Shown one piece after another: positions 40,632-51,200 of a DNA stretch of 64,000 nt (within the stretch, counting starts at the first letter, position 1; the number at the start of each line of letters is the position of its first letter). The position numbers and the translations under genes were made by a program. Source of the DNA: an uncultured Oscillospiraceae bacterium (GTDB lineage Bacteria; Bacillota; Clostridia; Oscillospirales; Oscillospiraceae); NCBI GenBank assembly GCA_910585155.1, contig CAJUEC010000003.1, positions 61,138 to 125,137 on the forward strand, given 5' to 3'. The notes under the pieces were generated by a model, which saw only the letters and a program-made list of their open reading frames with translations, was not told the origin of the DNA and did not search any database.

Positions 40632-42056
40632 ATGGCCGATCTTTTGGGCGCGACCAACCCGGTACCGGGCTATGACAATACAACGATCAACCGCAATATC
40701 CCCATATCTCCCAACAATAACCAGGTCCAGAACATCCCCGACCCCAGCCGGGTGACGGGGGCGGACAACCGCACGGAGCAGAAGGACAGCAGCCAGGCGG
40801 GGGGGCAGGTTCGGTACGACTCCAATTTCCAGACCTTCCTCCAGCAGCTGCGCCAGAACCGGGACGTGACCCAGACCATTGCCCGACTGATCCTGAGGGA
40901 GGGCACCTCGGTGAGCTCGGGGATGAGCGAGGGCATCGCCGAGGAGATGGCCAAGGCGATGGAGCTGCTCAAGATGGACCAGGCGCAGCTGCTCCAGTTT
41001 CTCTCCGCGCAGATGAAGGCGGGCACCCGCTTTGGCGGGGCGCTGTTCGCCATGCTGCGCAACGCCTATGCCCGGGCGGACTCGGAGGGGGTGCGGCTGG
41101 ACATCCTCAATTTTCTCAAAAGCTACAGTGACTACTCCTCCACCGCCCACATTGAGGGGAACCTGCTGCGGGGGCTGGCCGGTATGGCCAACTCCATGCC
41201 CGCCAGCTGGGGGGACCAGCTGCGGGAGCTGCTGGCCCAGCTGGAGAACGGCATAGCCGCCGGAGACCGGCAGGGAAACATTGAGCTGCTCCAGCAAAAG
41301 GTGTTCCCCCTCATGTCCGCCTATGTCGGCCAGACCCACGACCTGGGCACTCCGCGGGAGCTGCTCAGCCTGCTGGCCCTGGATGTGGCCCGGTATGAAA
41401 ACGGCTCGGAGGAAAAGCTGCTGGAGGCGTTCCACCAGCTGTCCGGCTACGGGACGCTGAAGGGAATGCTGGGCGGCATCGACGGGCAGGCCCTGCTGAA
41501 GCTGCTCCAGAGCAGCCAGGCGGCCAGGGGCACCTCCGCCGCCCAGTTTGCCGACCATCTGGCCGCCGCCGCCGCCCGGGCCCTGCGGGGAGAGGGCAGC
41601 GCGGAGATTCAGCAGACCTTCCGCAGCCTGGTGTCCGCCATGCTGATCAACGAGAGCGTGTATATGCCCTTGAACCACTATCTGGTTCCCATGGAGATGG
41701 ATGGGAAGATGCTCTTTTCCGAGCTGTGGGTGGACGCGGACGCGGAGGAGAAGAAGGGGGGCAAGGGCCAGGGGGACAAGTGCATGAAGTTCCTCTTCAA
41801 GATCGACGTGCAGGGGCTGGGCCTGTTTGACGTGGTGCTGGCCAGCCGGGAGAGGGAGGTGGGCATCGCGGTGGCCTGCCCTGAGGGCGTGGCTCCCTTT
41901 TCCAGGGAAATTGAACAGACCCTCTCCCAGATCCTCACCCGCAACGAGCTGACCCCCAGCGGCGTCAGCGTGCGGAAAATGGAGCGCCCGGTGACGCTCA
42001 CCGAGGTGTTCCCCAAAATTTTTGAAGGGAAGAACAGTGTCAATGTCAAAGTATGA
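40632..42056 (+). CDS. FliK-like protein (flagellar hook-length control C-terminal domain)
   Basis: Protein of 474 residues. The first ~60 are polar and Asn/Gln-rich; the middle is helical; the last ~90 follow the FliK C-terminal pattern (FDVVLASREREVGIAVACPE ... FSREIEQTLSQIL). FliK C-terminal domains contact FlhB to switch export specificity. The next gene, overlapping by 14 bases, is a free FlhB-C-terminal-like domain, which supports this reading. The main-operon fliK is expected upstream of this window, so this is probably a paralogue. It lies divergent from cheA. Confidence 0.7.
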   Translation: MADLLGATNPVPGYDNTTINRNIPISPNNNQVQNIPDPSRVTGADNRTEQKDSSQAGGQVRYDSNFQTFLQQLRQNRDVTQTIARLILREGTSVSSGMSEGIAEEMAKAMELLKMDQAQLLQFLSAQMKAGTRFGGALFAMLRNAYARADSEGVRLDILNFLKSYSDYSSTAHIEGNLLRGLAGMANSMPASWGDQLRELLAQLENGIAAGDRQGNIELLQQKVFPLMSAYVGQTHDLGTPRELLSLLALDVARYENGSEEKLLEAFHQLSGYGTLKGMLGGIDGQALLKLLQSSQAARGTSAAQFADHLAAAAARALRGEGSAEIQQTFRSLVSAMLINESVYMPLNHYLVPMEMDGKMLFSELWVDADAEEKKGGKGQGDKCMKFLFKIDVQGLGLFDVVLASREREVGIAVACPEGVAPFSREIEQTLSQILTRNELTPSGVSVRKMERPVTLTEVFPKIFEGKNSVNVKV

Positions 42057-42396
42057 CGGCAGGCGCAACCCCTCCAAGAAGGCGGTGGCCCTTCAATACG
42101 AGGCGGGGGACGGCGCGCCGGTGATCGTGGCCTCCGGCATGGGCTATATGGCGGAGAAAATTGTGGAGGTGGCCGCGGACAGCGGGGTGCCCATCTACGA
42201 GGACAACTCCCTGGCCACCATCCTCACCCAGCTGAAGCTGGGGCAGGAGGTGCCTGAGGAGCTGTATAAGGCCATCGTGGAGATCTATGTGTATTTCCTG
42301 CACTTTGATCCGAACCGGGTCAAGGAGGGCGCCCAGCCCTCCAAGCCGGCGGGGCAGAGTGAAAACCTTGAAGCGCAGGCAGAACAGGAGGAATGA
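42043..42396 (+). CDS. FlhB C-terminal-like protein without membrane part (FlhX/YlqH-like)
   Basis: Protein of 117 residues matching only the cytoplasmic C-terminal part of FlhB/YscU (KKAVALQYEAGDGAPVIVAS, then VPIYEDNSLATIL). It corresponds to the part after the self-cleavage site; no NPTH motif is present. Such stand-alone genes (YlqH in Bacillus) can partly replace the FlhB C-domain in some species. ATG 42043 is preferred to TTG 42022 because GGGAAG lies 10 bases upstream. The tail is Glu/Gln-rich. Confidence 0.82.
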   Translation: MSKYDGRRNPSKKAVALQYEAGDGAPVIVASGMGYMAEKIVEVAADSGVPIYEDNSLATILTQLKLGQEVPEELYKAIVEIYVYFLHFDPNRVKEGAQPSKPAGQSENLEAQAEQEE

Positions 42397-42398
42397 GG

Positions 42399-43010
42399 AT
42401 GGAGCAGAGCCTATACCTGATGCTGGACAGCCGGGGGACCCCCATCGCCCGGGGCAGGCTGAGCGGGCCGGTCACCGGCCAATACTGGCAGATCACCGTG
42501 CTGGACGGCAAGATTGATGAGATTCTGGCCCACAAGAAGCTGAAGCTGCTGTCCATTACGGACAGCGGGCCCTCCTATCAGGGAAACATCGTGCGCAGCC
42601 GGAACGACATGATCCAGCTGGAGGTGGAGAAGCTGAACGCCGACGCCGCCGATATGCGCAAGAATTTGCGGGTATTGGTGCGGTTCAAAAGCTTTATCTA
42701 CCCCGTCACCGGCCGCTGGAGGGGCCGGCGGGAGGTGGAGTCCCACGACCTGAGCGCCGGGGGAATCGCGTTTTTCACCGATCACAGCCTGGAGGTGGGT
42801 GAGCAGCTGGAGCTGGTGGTTCCCGTCACCACGCAGCCGCTGGTGCTGTCGTGCCAGCTGCTGCGTATGCGGCCCACGGAGCGCTCCGATACCCTGTTGT
42901 ACGCGGCGAAATTCCTGGAGCTGTGCGACGACGAGGAGAGCATGCTGCGGGAGTCGGTGTTCAACCTCCAGCTGCGGGGCCGCCCCAAGCCCAGCGAATA
43001 CAGCGCGTAA
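42399..43010 (+). CDS. PilZ-domain protein (first)
   Basis: Protein of 203 residues with a C-terminal PilZ domain, a c-di-GMP receptor fold. The binding motifs are present: RxxxR at R87-R91 (RKNLR) and DxSxxG at D117-G122 (DLSAGG). The N-terminal ~80 residues resemble the YcgR/PilZN-type barrel. ATG 42399 is 7 bases after GGAGG; another ATG at 42393 is too close. Likely role: c-di-GMP-dependent control of the flagellum or of the surface proteins coded next. It is a cousin of the gene at 51847. Confidence 0.87.
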   Translation: MEQSLYLMLDSRGTPIARGRLSGPVTGQYWQITVLDGKIDEILAHKKLKLLSITDSGPSYQGNIVRSRNDMIQLEVEKLNADAADMRKNLRVLVRFKSFIYPVTGRWRGRREVESHDLSAGGIAFFTDHSLEVGEQLELVVPVTTQPLVLSCQLLRMRPTERSDTLLYAAKFLELCDDEESMLRESVFNLQLRGRPKPSEYSA

Positions 43011-43109
43011 GCGTGATAACCTGTCGGCATCAACAAGACATGGACAGACGCGCCGGACCCGGGAGGCCAGCCTCCCGCCCGCCGCGCCGGAAAGGAACGG
43101 TCATAACTC

Positions 43110-46100
43110 ATGAGCAAGCGTCAAACCAAAGAAACCATCTGGAATCGGCTGCGCCGGGGACTGGCGGGCATACTGTCCCTGGCGCTGCTCCTCGGTCTGC
43201 TTCCCAGCACGGCCCTTACCGCCCACGCCAGCAGCAGCTGGGCCATGCCCTACATGAACCAGCTGGTGGAGTGGGGCATCATGCGCGGCGACATCGGCGG
43301 CAACCTGGCCCCCGACCGCAACATCACCCGGGCGGAGTTCGTCACCCTGATGAACCGCGCCTATGGCTACACCACGCTGAAGGGTACTCCCTTCACCGAC
43401 GTGCCCTCCTGGCAGTGGTACGCTGAGGATGTGGACATCGCCTACAACATGGGCTATTTTAAGGGGACCTCCCCCACCACGGCCGCCCCGGAGGACCCGC
43501 TGACCCGGGAGCAGGCCGCCGTTCTGCTGTCCCGGAACATGATGCTTCAGGGCACCACCGGCGAGACCCTGGGCTTTTCCGACACCCGGCAGCTCAGTGA
43601 GTGGAGCCGCAATCTGGTGGGCGCCGCCGCCGCCGAGGGAGTCATCAACGGCTATGACGACGGATCCTTCCGGCCCCTGGCCAACATCACCCGGGGTGAG
43701 GTGGCCGCCATGCTGGTGCGGGCCATCGGCACGCCCATCAACACCGCCGGGGAGCACACCCTGGGCAGCGTGTACGGCAATGTCACCGTGAACACCCCCG
43801 GCGTCACCCTGCGGGACGGTGTCATCGTGGGCAACCTCTACCTCACCGGCGGCATCGACCTGGGCGAGGTGCTGCTGGAGAACGTCACCGTGCTGGGCGA
43901 GATCATAGTCAGCGGCGCGGGCGAGAGCAACTCCAGCAAGAGCAGCGTCATCCTGCGCAACGTCACCGCCGAGGGGATGATTGTGGACAGCATCAGCAAT
44001 CAGTTTGTCACCATCCGCGCCGAGGGCAACACCAAGATCGACAGCACCAGCGTGCGCACCAACGCCTTTTTGGACGATTCCTCCCTCCCCGGGTACGGCC
44101 TGAGCTACATCGAGCTGGACGGCGAGGAGGGCACCCTGCTCCAGCTGGCCGGCAGCGTGAAGGAGGTTCTCAACCGCACACCCAAGTCCGATCTCCAGGT
44201 GGTCCAGGGCTCTGTGGAAAAAATCACCATGGACGAGTACGCCACCGATTCCTCCGTCCTGGTGGACGGCGGCACCCGGGTGGGTGAGCTGGACCTGGAC
44301 GTGGGCACCAACGTCACCGGCACCGGCGACATCAAGAACCTGAATGTGGGCTCCTCCGGCTCCTCCGTGGCCGTGCTGCCGGACAACATCACCATCCGTC
44401 CGGGCATCACCACCAATATCAACGGCAGCACCATGAACAGCAGCCAGGCCGCCGAGGCCTCTCTGGATCCCAAGCTGCTGGCGGGCTATCCGGCGGTGAA
44501 GAACGTGGCCCCCAACTCCGCCACCCTGGTGTTCAGCGGCAATAAGGCGGGCACCATCTATTGGGCCATCTCCGCTCTGGCCGACGGGTCGGTGAAGGAG
44601 GAGGATCTCATCACGCCGCCCTCCTACGGCGGAAAAATCCTGCGCTCGGGCAGCATCCGGGCCGCCGCCTCCAACACGGAGTACACCGCCCAGGTCACCG
44701 GCCTGACCACTGACGGCTCCTACTACGTCAGCGCCATCCTGGTGGACAGCCGGGACAACCGCAGCCCGCTGAAGGTCACCGCCTTCACCACGCCGGACGG
44801 TACCACCCCGGGCTTCACCAGCGGCTATCCCCGGATGACCATGACCACCACCGAGACCAGCCAGGTCACCGTGATGACCAACAAGAGCTGCCAGCTGTAC
44901 TACGCCCTGCTGCCCGCCGGCAGCACCGCCCCCACCCCCCAGGACTTCAAATCCGCCTCCATCAGCGGCAACCTGGGCTACGGTACCGTCAACGCCATCA
45001 AGAACGTGGCGCTGTCCATCAATGTGAACCGCCAGCTCCTGCGGGAGAGCACCCAGTATGACCTCTACCTGTGGCTCACCGACTACAACGGCGCCAAGAG
45101 CTCCACGGTGCGCAAGCTCACCTTCACCACTCAGGACGAGACGCCCCCGGTGGTCACCGAGATCACCCAGACCGACGCCGGAGCCACCACCGCCGACATA
45201 TCCTACGTGATCAATGAATCCCCCGCCACCCTCTACTGGGCGGTGGTCACCGAGGCCAACTTCAACGAGAGCATCTTCATGAACCACGAGCTGGACAGCC
45301 TGGCCGCCAAGGTCAAGGTGGAGAAGGGCACCGGCGCGCTGGTGAAGGGCAACTCCAACCGGGGTTCCTTCCGGGTCACCGGGCTGAACTCCAACACCAC
45401 CCACACCAGCTCCTATGTGCTGTATTACGTGGCCAAGGATCAGGCGGGGAACTACTCCGATGAGGTGAAATACATCCACATCCGCACTCTGGACACCATT
45501 GCCCCCACCGTGAAGCAGGAGTTCACCTCCTTCAACCCCGGCAAACCCGATGAGCCCATGGCCAACACGGACATTCGCCTGGTGTTCTCCGAGACGGTCA
45601 AGGGCGGCACCAGCGAGGAGGATAAGACCTTCCTGGAGCTGTACAACGATGTGCTGGACGCCATCGAGAAGGAGGATGAGGCCGCCGAGGCCAAGGCCCG
45701 GGACACCATGGCCCAGGTGCTGTATGACCACATCAAGCTCTACAATGGCTCAATCGATGGCCGGGACGAGGTGTGCTCCGACATGAAGCCCATCGCGGGT
45801 AAGGCCCAGGTGATTAACTACCACTACGCCCAGGTCACCAGTGAGAACGGGAAAATGATTGTCACCTTCCCCACCAACGAGGAGGAGCCCGCCAAGAGCG
45901 CTCTGCACCTGAGCAGCGGCGCCACCTACCACTTTGAGCTGTCCCGCATCTACGACGACGCTCTGATTCCCAACCCTCTGACCACCAATAACTACTACCG
46001 CCTGCCCGACTTCCGCACCGTGTTTGCCCGGGTGGAGCTGACCATCAGCAACTCCACTGACCTGGGGCTGAACGGCGGCACCACCCACCCCAACGACAAT

Positions 46101-48149
46101 GATCCGGACCGCATCGACCGCTCCTTTGTGGCCCATCCGGTGTCGGTGGACACAGTGGACCCCGCCATGCGCTGGGATATGCTGATCTGGTCGGATACCA
46201 ACATAGAGTTCACCCTCTATTCCCGGACCAAGAACGCTGACGGGACCTGGGGCACGTGGGCCGCCGAGGGCACTGCCTTTATCCGGGGCGTGGGCGACGA
46301 GAAGGGAGGCTACGCCTTCCGCAGCCTGCACCGCTCTGTGAAGGGCAACCCCAATCCCCAGTTCCCCTTGCTCAAGGACCTGACGGACAAGGAGTACGCC
46401 ATCCATATCGACCAGCTGGACCAGATGGGCAACCTCAGCCCCGACTATAAAAGCTGGAACGGCAAGGTGAACATACGCATCTCGATTGTGGCGGGGGAGC
46501 AGTACCCCCTGGAGCTGCTGAGCAGCGTGGCGGACAACTTCCAGGATAGCTACGACAACGCCCTGAAGGACTCCATCAACGGCGTGTCCTCCATCGGCGT
46601 GCGGGATCCCTTCACGGCGGAGATGTCCTTCAGTGACAGCTCTGCCCCCGAGATCGTGAACGGCTTCCCCACCATCTCGGTGAGCGACACCACCGCCCAG
46701 ATCCGCACCATTATGAACAACCCCGGGCGCATCTACTACATTGCCTTCCCCCTGTCCGACCTGAAGACGGCGGACGGAGCCGTTGACGCCAAGCTGCCCA
46801 TCAAGGACGACGGCACGACGGGTCCCACCTCCGGCGGCAAACCCATCATTGAGTATACCCCCGCCGTGGGTGTGCGTCTCACTGAAACCGACACCGCCCA
46901 GCCAGCCCTTTCCCAAATTCAGAACATCAACGGCGTCAATAAGGGCACCCCCATCGCCACCCCGTCCCGGGATCTGGTCACCGGCGGCACCTTTACCTCC
47001 GACGTCATCAAGGGCAGCACCGCCAACGTGGCGGGCAACACCGCCTCGGTGATCAACCTGAGCAGCCTGAAGCCCAACACCATCTACTTTATCTGCATGG
47101 TCACCCGGGGCACCTCGGTGGACTCCTACGCGGACCAGGCTGTGTGCTTCCGCTTTGTCACCGAGCAGTCCATCAAGCCGGTGATCAAGCTCCAGGTGGA
47201 GAACAACTCCGATGTCCGGGCCACCGTGGACCGCACCTCCGAGGTGTATGCCAAGCTGCTGGTGCAGAACAACATGGGCGCGCCCTTCACCTCCTGGTTC
47301 ACCTACACCGACGGCACTCCCGGCTCCGGCAACGCCACCACCACCAAGCCCGGCGGCAGCCCCATCACCGTGCTCCAGGCCATGATTCAGGACTACCAGG
47401 GGCCCAACAGCAACGGGGAATCCGTCTTTGACCACTACGCCAACGACACCCTGAAGGGCGAGATCGCCCAGCTCATTCGGGACGGCAACGTGGGCGACAC
47501 CATCCTGGAGACCAAGGGCCCCATCACCATCACCGCCCGGCAGCAGCCCAGCGGAGCCCTCAGCGGCAGTGAGCTGCTGGGCTTCGACGAGAATAAGATG
47601 GACGAGGACGCCATGTATGTCTGCGTGGCCGTGGCCCGCAGCAGCATGGGCTCTGGGGACGCCTTCCGTGCCGCCCAGCCGGTGCAGCGGATTGACAAGA
47701 ACCCGCCCCAGATCACCAGCGTGGCCGTCAACCTGACGACCGAAAAGGACGCCGCCACCGGGAAGCTGACCACCACGGGCAAGGTGACCGTCAACTTTGA
47801 CAAGGTGCTCTACCTGCCCAACGGTGGTACCCGCTATCCTCTGGGTCATAAAGCATCGGGCACCGACTTTACGGTTACGGGAGCCGATGGTCAGACCTAT
47901 ACCACCCTGGTGGGTAAGATTATGGGCCTTCCCACCGGCGTAGGCTTCGAAGACCAGAAGGTAATCCGCGAAATAAGCTCCCTGGTCTTTGAGTTTACCG
48001 CGGCGACGGGCAACAACTGGACGCTGACCATGCCCAATGGCTTGTGCAACCGCTGGGGTTACATCTTCCCTGCGGGCGCCACAGTGAAGGTCACCTATGA
48101 CGAAAAGAACAACAACCACACCTGGGCCCTTGACGCCAGGGGAAGATAA
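43110..48149 (+). CDS. Giant SLH-domain surface protein with N-terminal SLH repeats
   Basis: Protein of 1679 residues. A signal peptide ends near ALTAHA (about residue 40). Three SLH motifs follow (about 40-215; ITRAEFVTLMNRAYG, LTREQAAVLLSRNM, ITRGEVAAMLVRAIG), which bind pyruvylated wall polymers. Residues about 220-450 look like a beta-helix (VTVNTPGVTLRDGVIVGNLYL). The rest is a chain of Fn3/Ig-like modules with repeated TPPVVT or APTV-type joints. No LPXTG is seen. It is likely a secreted adhesin or S-layer-associated protein. PilZ genes lie on both sides of the SLH pair. Confidence 0.88.
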   Translation: MSKRQTKETIWNRLRRGLAGILSLALLLGLLPSTALTAHASSSWAMPYMNQLVEWGIMRGDIGGNLAPDRNITRAEFVTLMNRAYGYTTLKGTPFTDVPSWQWYAEDVDIAYNMGYFKGTSPTTAAPEDPLTREQAAVLLSRNMMLQGTTGETLGFSDTRQLSEWSRNLVGAAAAEGVINGYDDGSFRPLANITRGEVAAMLVRAIGTPINTAGEHTLGSVYGNVTVNTPGVTLRDGVIVGNLYLTGGIDLGEVLLENVTVLGEIIVSGAGESNSSKSSVILRNVTAEGMIVDSISNQFVTIRAEGNTKIDSTSVRTNAFLDDSSLPGYGLSYIELDGEEGTLLQLAGSVKEVLNRTPKSDLQVVQGSVEKITMDEYATDSSVLVDGGTRVGELDLDVGTNVTGTGDIKNLNVGSSGSSVAVLPDNITIRPGITTNINGSTMNSSQAAEASLDPKLLAGYPAVKNVAPNSATLVFSGNKAGTIYWAISALADGSVKEEDLITPPSYGGKILRSGSIRAAASNTEYTAQVTGLTTDGSYYVSAILVDSRDNRSPLKVTAFTTPDGTTPGFTSGYPRMTMTTTETSQVTVMTNKSCQLYYALLPAGSTAPTPQDFKSASISGNLGYGTVNAIKNVALSINVNRQLLRESTQYDLYLWLTDYNGAKSSTVRKLTFTTQDETPPVVTEITQTDAGATTADISYVINESPATLYWAVVTEANFNESIFMNHELDSLAAKVKVEKGTGALVKGNSNRGSFRVTGLNSNTTHTSSYVLYYVAKDQAGNYSDEVKYIHIRTLDTIAPTVKQEFTSFNPGKPDEPMANTDIRLVFSETVKGGTSEEDKTFLELYNDVLDAIEKEDEAAEAKARDTMAQVLYDHIKLYNGSIDGRDEVCSDMKPIAGKAQVINYHYAQVTSENGKMIVTFPTNEEEPAKSALHLSSGATYHFELSRIYDDALIPNPLTTNNYYRLPDFRTVFARVELTISNSTDLGLNGGTTHPNDNDPDRIDRSFVAHPVSVDTVDPAMRWDMLIWSDTNIEFTLYSRTKNADGTWGTWAAEGTAFIRGVGDEKGGYAFRSLHRSVKGNPNPQFPLLKDLTDKEYAIHIDQLDQMGNLSPDYKSWNGKVNIRISIVAGEQYPLELLSSVADNFQDSYDNALKDSINGVSSIGVRDPFTAEMSFSDSSAPEIVNGFPTISVSDTTAQIRTIMNNPGRIYYIAFPLSDLKTADGAVDAKLPIKDDGTTGPTSGGKPIIEYTPAVGVRLTETDTAQPALSQIQNINGVNKGTPIATPSRDLVTGGTFTSDVIKGSTANVAGNTASVINLSSLKPNTIYFICMVTRGTSVDSYADQAVCFRFVTEQSIKPVIKLQVENNSDVRATVDRTSEVYAKLLVQNNMGAPFTSWFTYTDGTPGSGNATTTKPGGSPITVLQAMIQDYQGPNSNGESVFDHYANDTLKGEIAQLIRDGNVGDTILETKGPITITARQQPSGALSGSELLGFDENKMDEDAMYVCVAVARSSMGSGDAFRAAQPVQRIDKNPPQITSVAVNLTTEKDAATGKLTTTGKVTVNFDKVLYLPNGGTRYPLGHKASGTDFTVTGADGQTYTTLVGKIMGLPTGVGFEDQKVIREISSLVFEFTAATGNNWTLTMPNGLCNRWGYIFPAGATVKVTYDEKNNNHTWALDARGR

Positions 48150-48159
48150 GGGCAATCCG

Positions 48160-48187
48160 GGGGAGCGGGCGCTTCCGCCCGCTCCCC
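48160..48187 (+). repeat. GC-rich hairpin between the two SLH genes
   Basis: A 12-bp perfect stem (48160-48171 with 48176-48187) with a CTTC loop. No T-run follows, so I read it as a transcript-stabilising or attenuating hairpin, not a full terminator. Confidence 0.6.
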
Positions 48188-48222
48188 ATCCCAAAACCAA
48201 CCGCGCAAAGGAGTAACAAAAC

Positions 48223-51200
48223 ATGAAGCATCATTTTTTGCGCCGCCTGACCGCCGCGGCACTGGCGCTGGCCATCGCGGTGTCCCTGGCCGTCACCCCC
48301 GCGCTGGCGGCGGGGACGTTTGGAGCATCCCTCAGCGATGTCAGTATAAAAAAGGGGGAGAGCAAGGACCTGACAGTGAACGTCACCAATCGGCCCGCGG
48401 GCTCCACCCTGAGCTACGAGTGGAAAAGCGATACAGCTGATGTAACCGTTTCACCTGCCGATCAAGCGACTGCCGCCGTGGCGGTGAGCGGGTCGGCGGC
48501 TGCGAAAACCGCTACTATCACCGTCAAGGTCACCGCCACCACACCCGGCGGTGGGACCAGTGGGGCCGATGCCGTTGAGACGGCGACGGCCACCTGCAAG
48601 GTCACCGTGACGGAAGACGCGCCGGTGAACGTCCCGCTGCAAAGCCTTGCCATAGTGCCCAATACCCTGGAGCTCACCGTGGGCGGGGAGGACACCCTGA
48701 CGGTCAGCTTTACCCCGGCCAACGCCAGCGATAAAAACGTGACCTGGTCCGCTGACGCCAGCGGCGTGGTGAGCGTGGACCAGACTGGCAAGGTCAAAGC
48801 CCTCAAGGAGGGCACCGCCACAGTCACCGTCACCGGTGAGGGTGGAAAAACGGCCACCTGTAAAGTCACCGTCAAGGCCGGTTCCACCACGCCGCCCACC
48901 ACGCCCCCTGATCCCTCCAAGGATATCAAGAGCATCAGCTTTATCTCCAACAGTGAGATTTTGTTCAATCGGGTGACCAGCGATCCCACGGGAGTGAAGC
49001 TCTCACTGAACCCCGACGACGCCCAGTATAACCCGGAGGACATTGTCTGGAGCTGCGTGGACGATAAGGGCGAGCCCTCCAAGGTGGCCAAGGTGGAGGT
49101 AAACGAGGATGGCACCCACGCCACCATCACCCCCCTGCTCCCCGGTGAGGCCAAGCTGGTGGTCCAGTACAAGAGCCTGAAGGCCGAGCGCACCATCACC
49201 GTCTCCGGCATCACCCTGGACCAGACCAGCGTGGAGGTCCCTCTGGGCCAGAATGTGACCCTGGTGGTCAATGCCTACGGCAACGCCAGAACTGCCGCCA
49301 CCTACACCACCTGGCGCTCCAAGAACCCCTCCATCGTCGCGCCGGTGGAGAGCATCCTGACCACCCTCTCCCTGGGCACTACGGAGGTCACCGCCGACCG
49401 CGGCGGGTATACGGCCAAGTGCACCGTCCGGGTGGTGGAGGACACCACCGCCCTCATCGTGGTGCCCGGCAGCTACACCCCCACCTCCCCGCTGAATTTC
49501 AACAACTCCACCATCATCTCCCGGCTGCGGGCCATCGCCATGGAGAAAACCAAGGTGGTGGCGGAGGACGGGACGGTCACCTACTCCACTCCGCACTATA
49601 TCACCAGCCTGTCCGTCCCCACGAATCAGGGGATTCTCTATGACGACCACCGTTCTCAGGCGGACACCGGGGACGGCATGGCCATCACCGAGCAGTACTA
49701 CCTCTCCAATGCGCCCATCGGTCAGGCCAGCCTGAGCCAGCTGTATTTTGTCCCGCGCACCACCTTCAGCGGCACCGCCGACATCAAGTACTCCTGCTGG
49801 ACCCTGGATGGTCAGTCCTTCTCCGGCATCATCCGGGTGACCACCAAAGCCGCCACCGACGTGTCCTACAGCACCAGCGGCGGGGACGCGGTCACCTTCC
49901 AGGGGGATGACTTCGACCTCATCTGCCGGAACAAGACCAACCGGACCCTGAATTACGTCACCTTCACCCTGCCCCAGGCCAGCGCCGGCACGCTCTACTA
50001 CAATTACACCGGCCAGACCACCTATGCCGAGCAGGTGTCCCCCTCCACCCGCTATTCCCGCACGGGGAGCCCCAGCCTGGACCGGGTGACCTTTGTGCCC
50101 GCGGCGGGCTTCTCCGGCACCGTCCGCATCCCCTACTACGCGGTGAGCGCCGGCGGCACCTACAACGGGACGGTGACCATCCAGGTGGGGGGCCAGACCG
50201 GCTCCGGAACGTCCAACATCACCTATCAGGCCAAGCGCGGGCAGGCGGTGAGCTTCAGGAGCGCTGACTTTTACAACGCCTGTCTCCGCGCCACCGGCGA
50301 GGGGCTATCCCGGGTGACCTTCACCCCGCCCTCCGCCCAGGACGGTACGCTGTATTCCAGCTACTCCAGCAACCCGGTCAACGCCAGCACCAGCTACTAT
50401 TACCAGTATCCCTCCCCCACCATTGACAGCGTCAGCTTTACACCAGCCTCCACCGCCGCCTCCACGCAGGTGGCCATCAGCTACACCGGCTACAGCATCA
50501 ACAACCGGCAGTTCTACGGCATGGTGTATATTCAGCTCCAGGAGACCTCCCCCCAGACCATCCAGTACACGGTCTTTACCGGGAAGAGCGTGAAGTTCCA
50601 GGTCAATGACTTCAACAACGCCTCCCGCGCCCTGACGGGGTACGACCTGAACTACGTCACCTTCCAGCAGACCCCGACCTATACCCAGGGCAATCTGTAC
50701 CACAACTACAGCAGCAACAGCGGCTGGAACAGCTCGGTGAACACCGGCACCTCCTATTACCGCAACGGGAGCAGTCAGCTGGTGGGCAACATCACCTTTG
50801 TGGCCACCAGCGGCTACACCGGGAGGGTGAGCCTCAATTACACCGGCTACAGCACCAGCGGTACCACCTTCAGCGGCACGGTGATCATTGAGGTGACGCC
50901 CCCCGCCGCCGCGAACATCACCTACTCGGGCAGCAACGCCAGCCCCCTCCGGCTGTCCGCCACCCGGGTGCGCGCCGCCTGCGCCGACGTGCTGAACAAG
51001 GAGCTGTCCTATATCACCTTCACCAGCCTGCCTCCCGTCACCTCCGGGCGGCTGTACAGCGGGTACAGCGGCTTCGGCACCGGCGCCGCGGTGAGCGTCA
51101 ACACCCGGTACTACAGCTCGGGCACCCCCAGCATCGACCAGCTCAGCTTTGTGCCCCGGGGCCGCTCCCAGGGGGCCGTCACCGTGGGCTACACCGCCGT

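Noticed and set aside
48160..48187. Hairpin between SLH genes as a terminator
   Set aside because: No T-run follows the stem; kept only as a hairpin.
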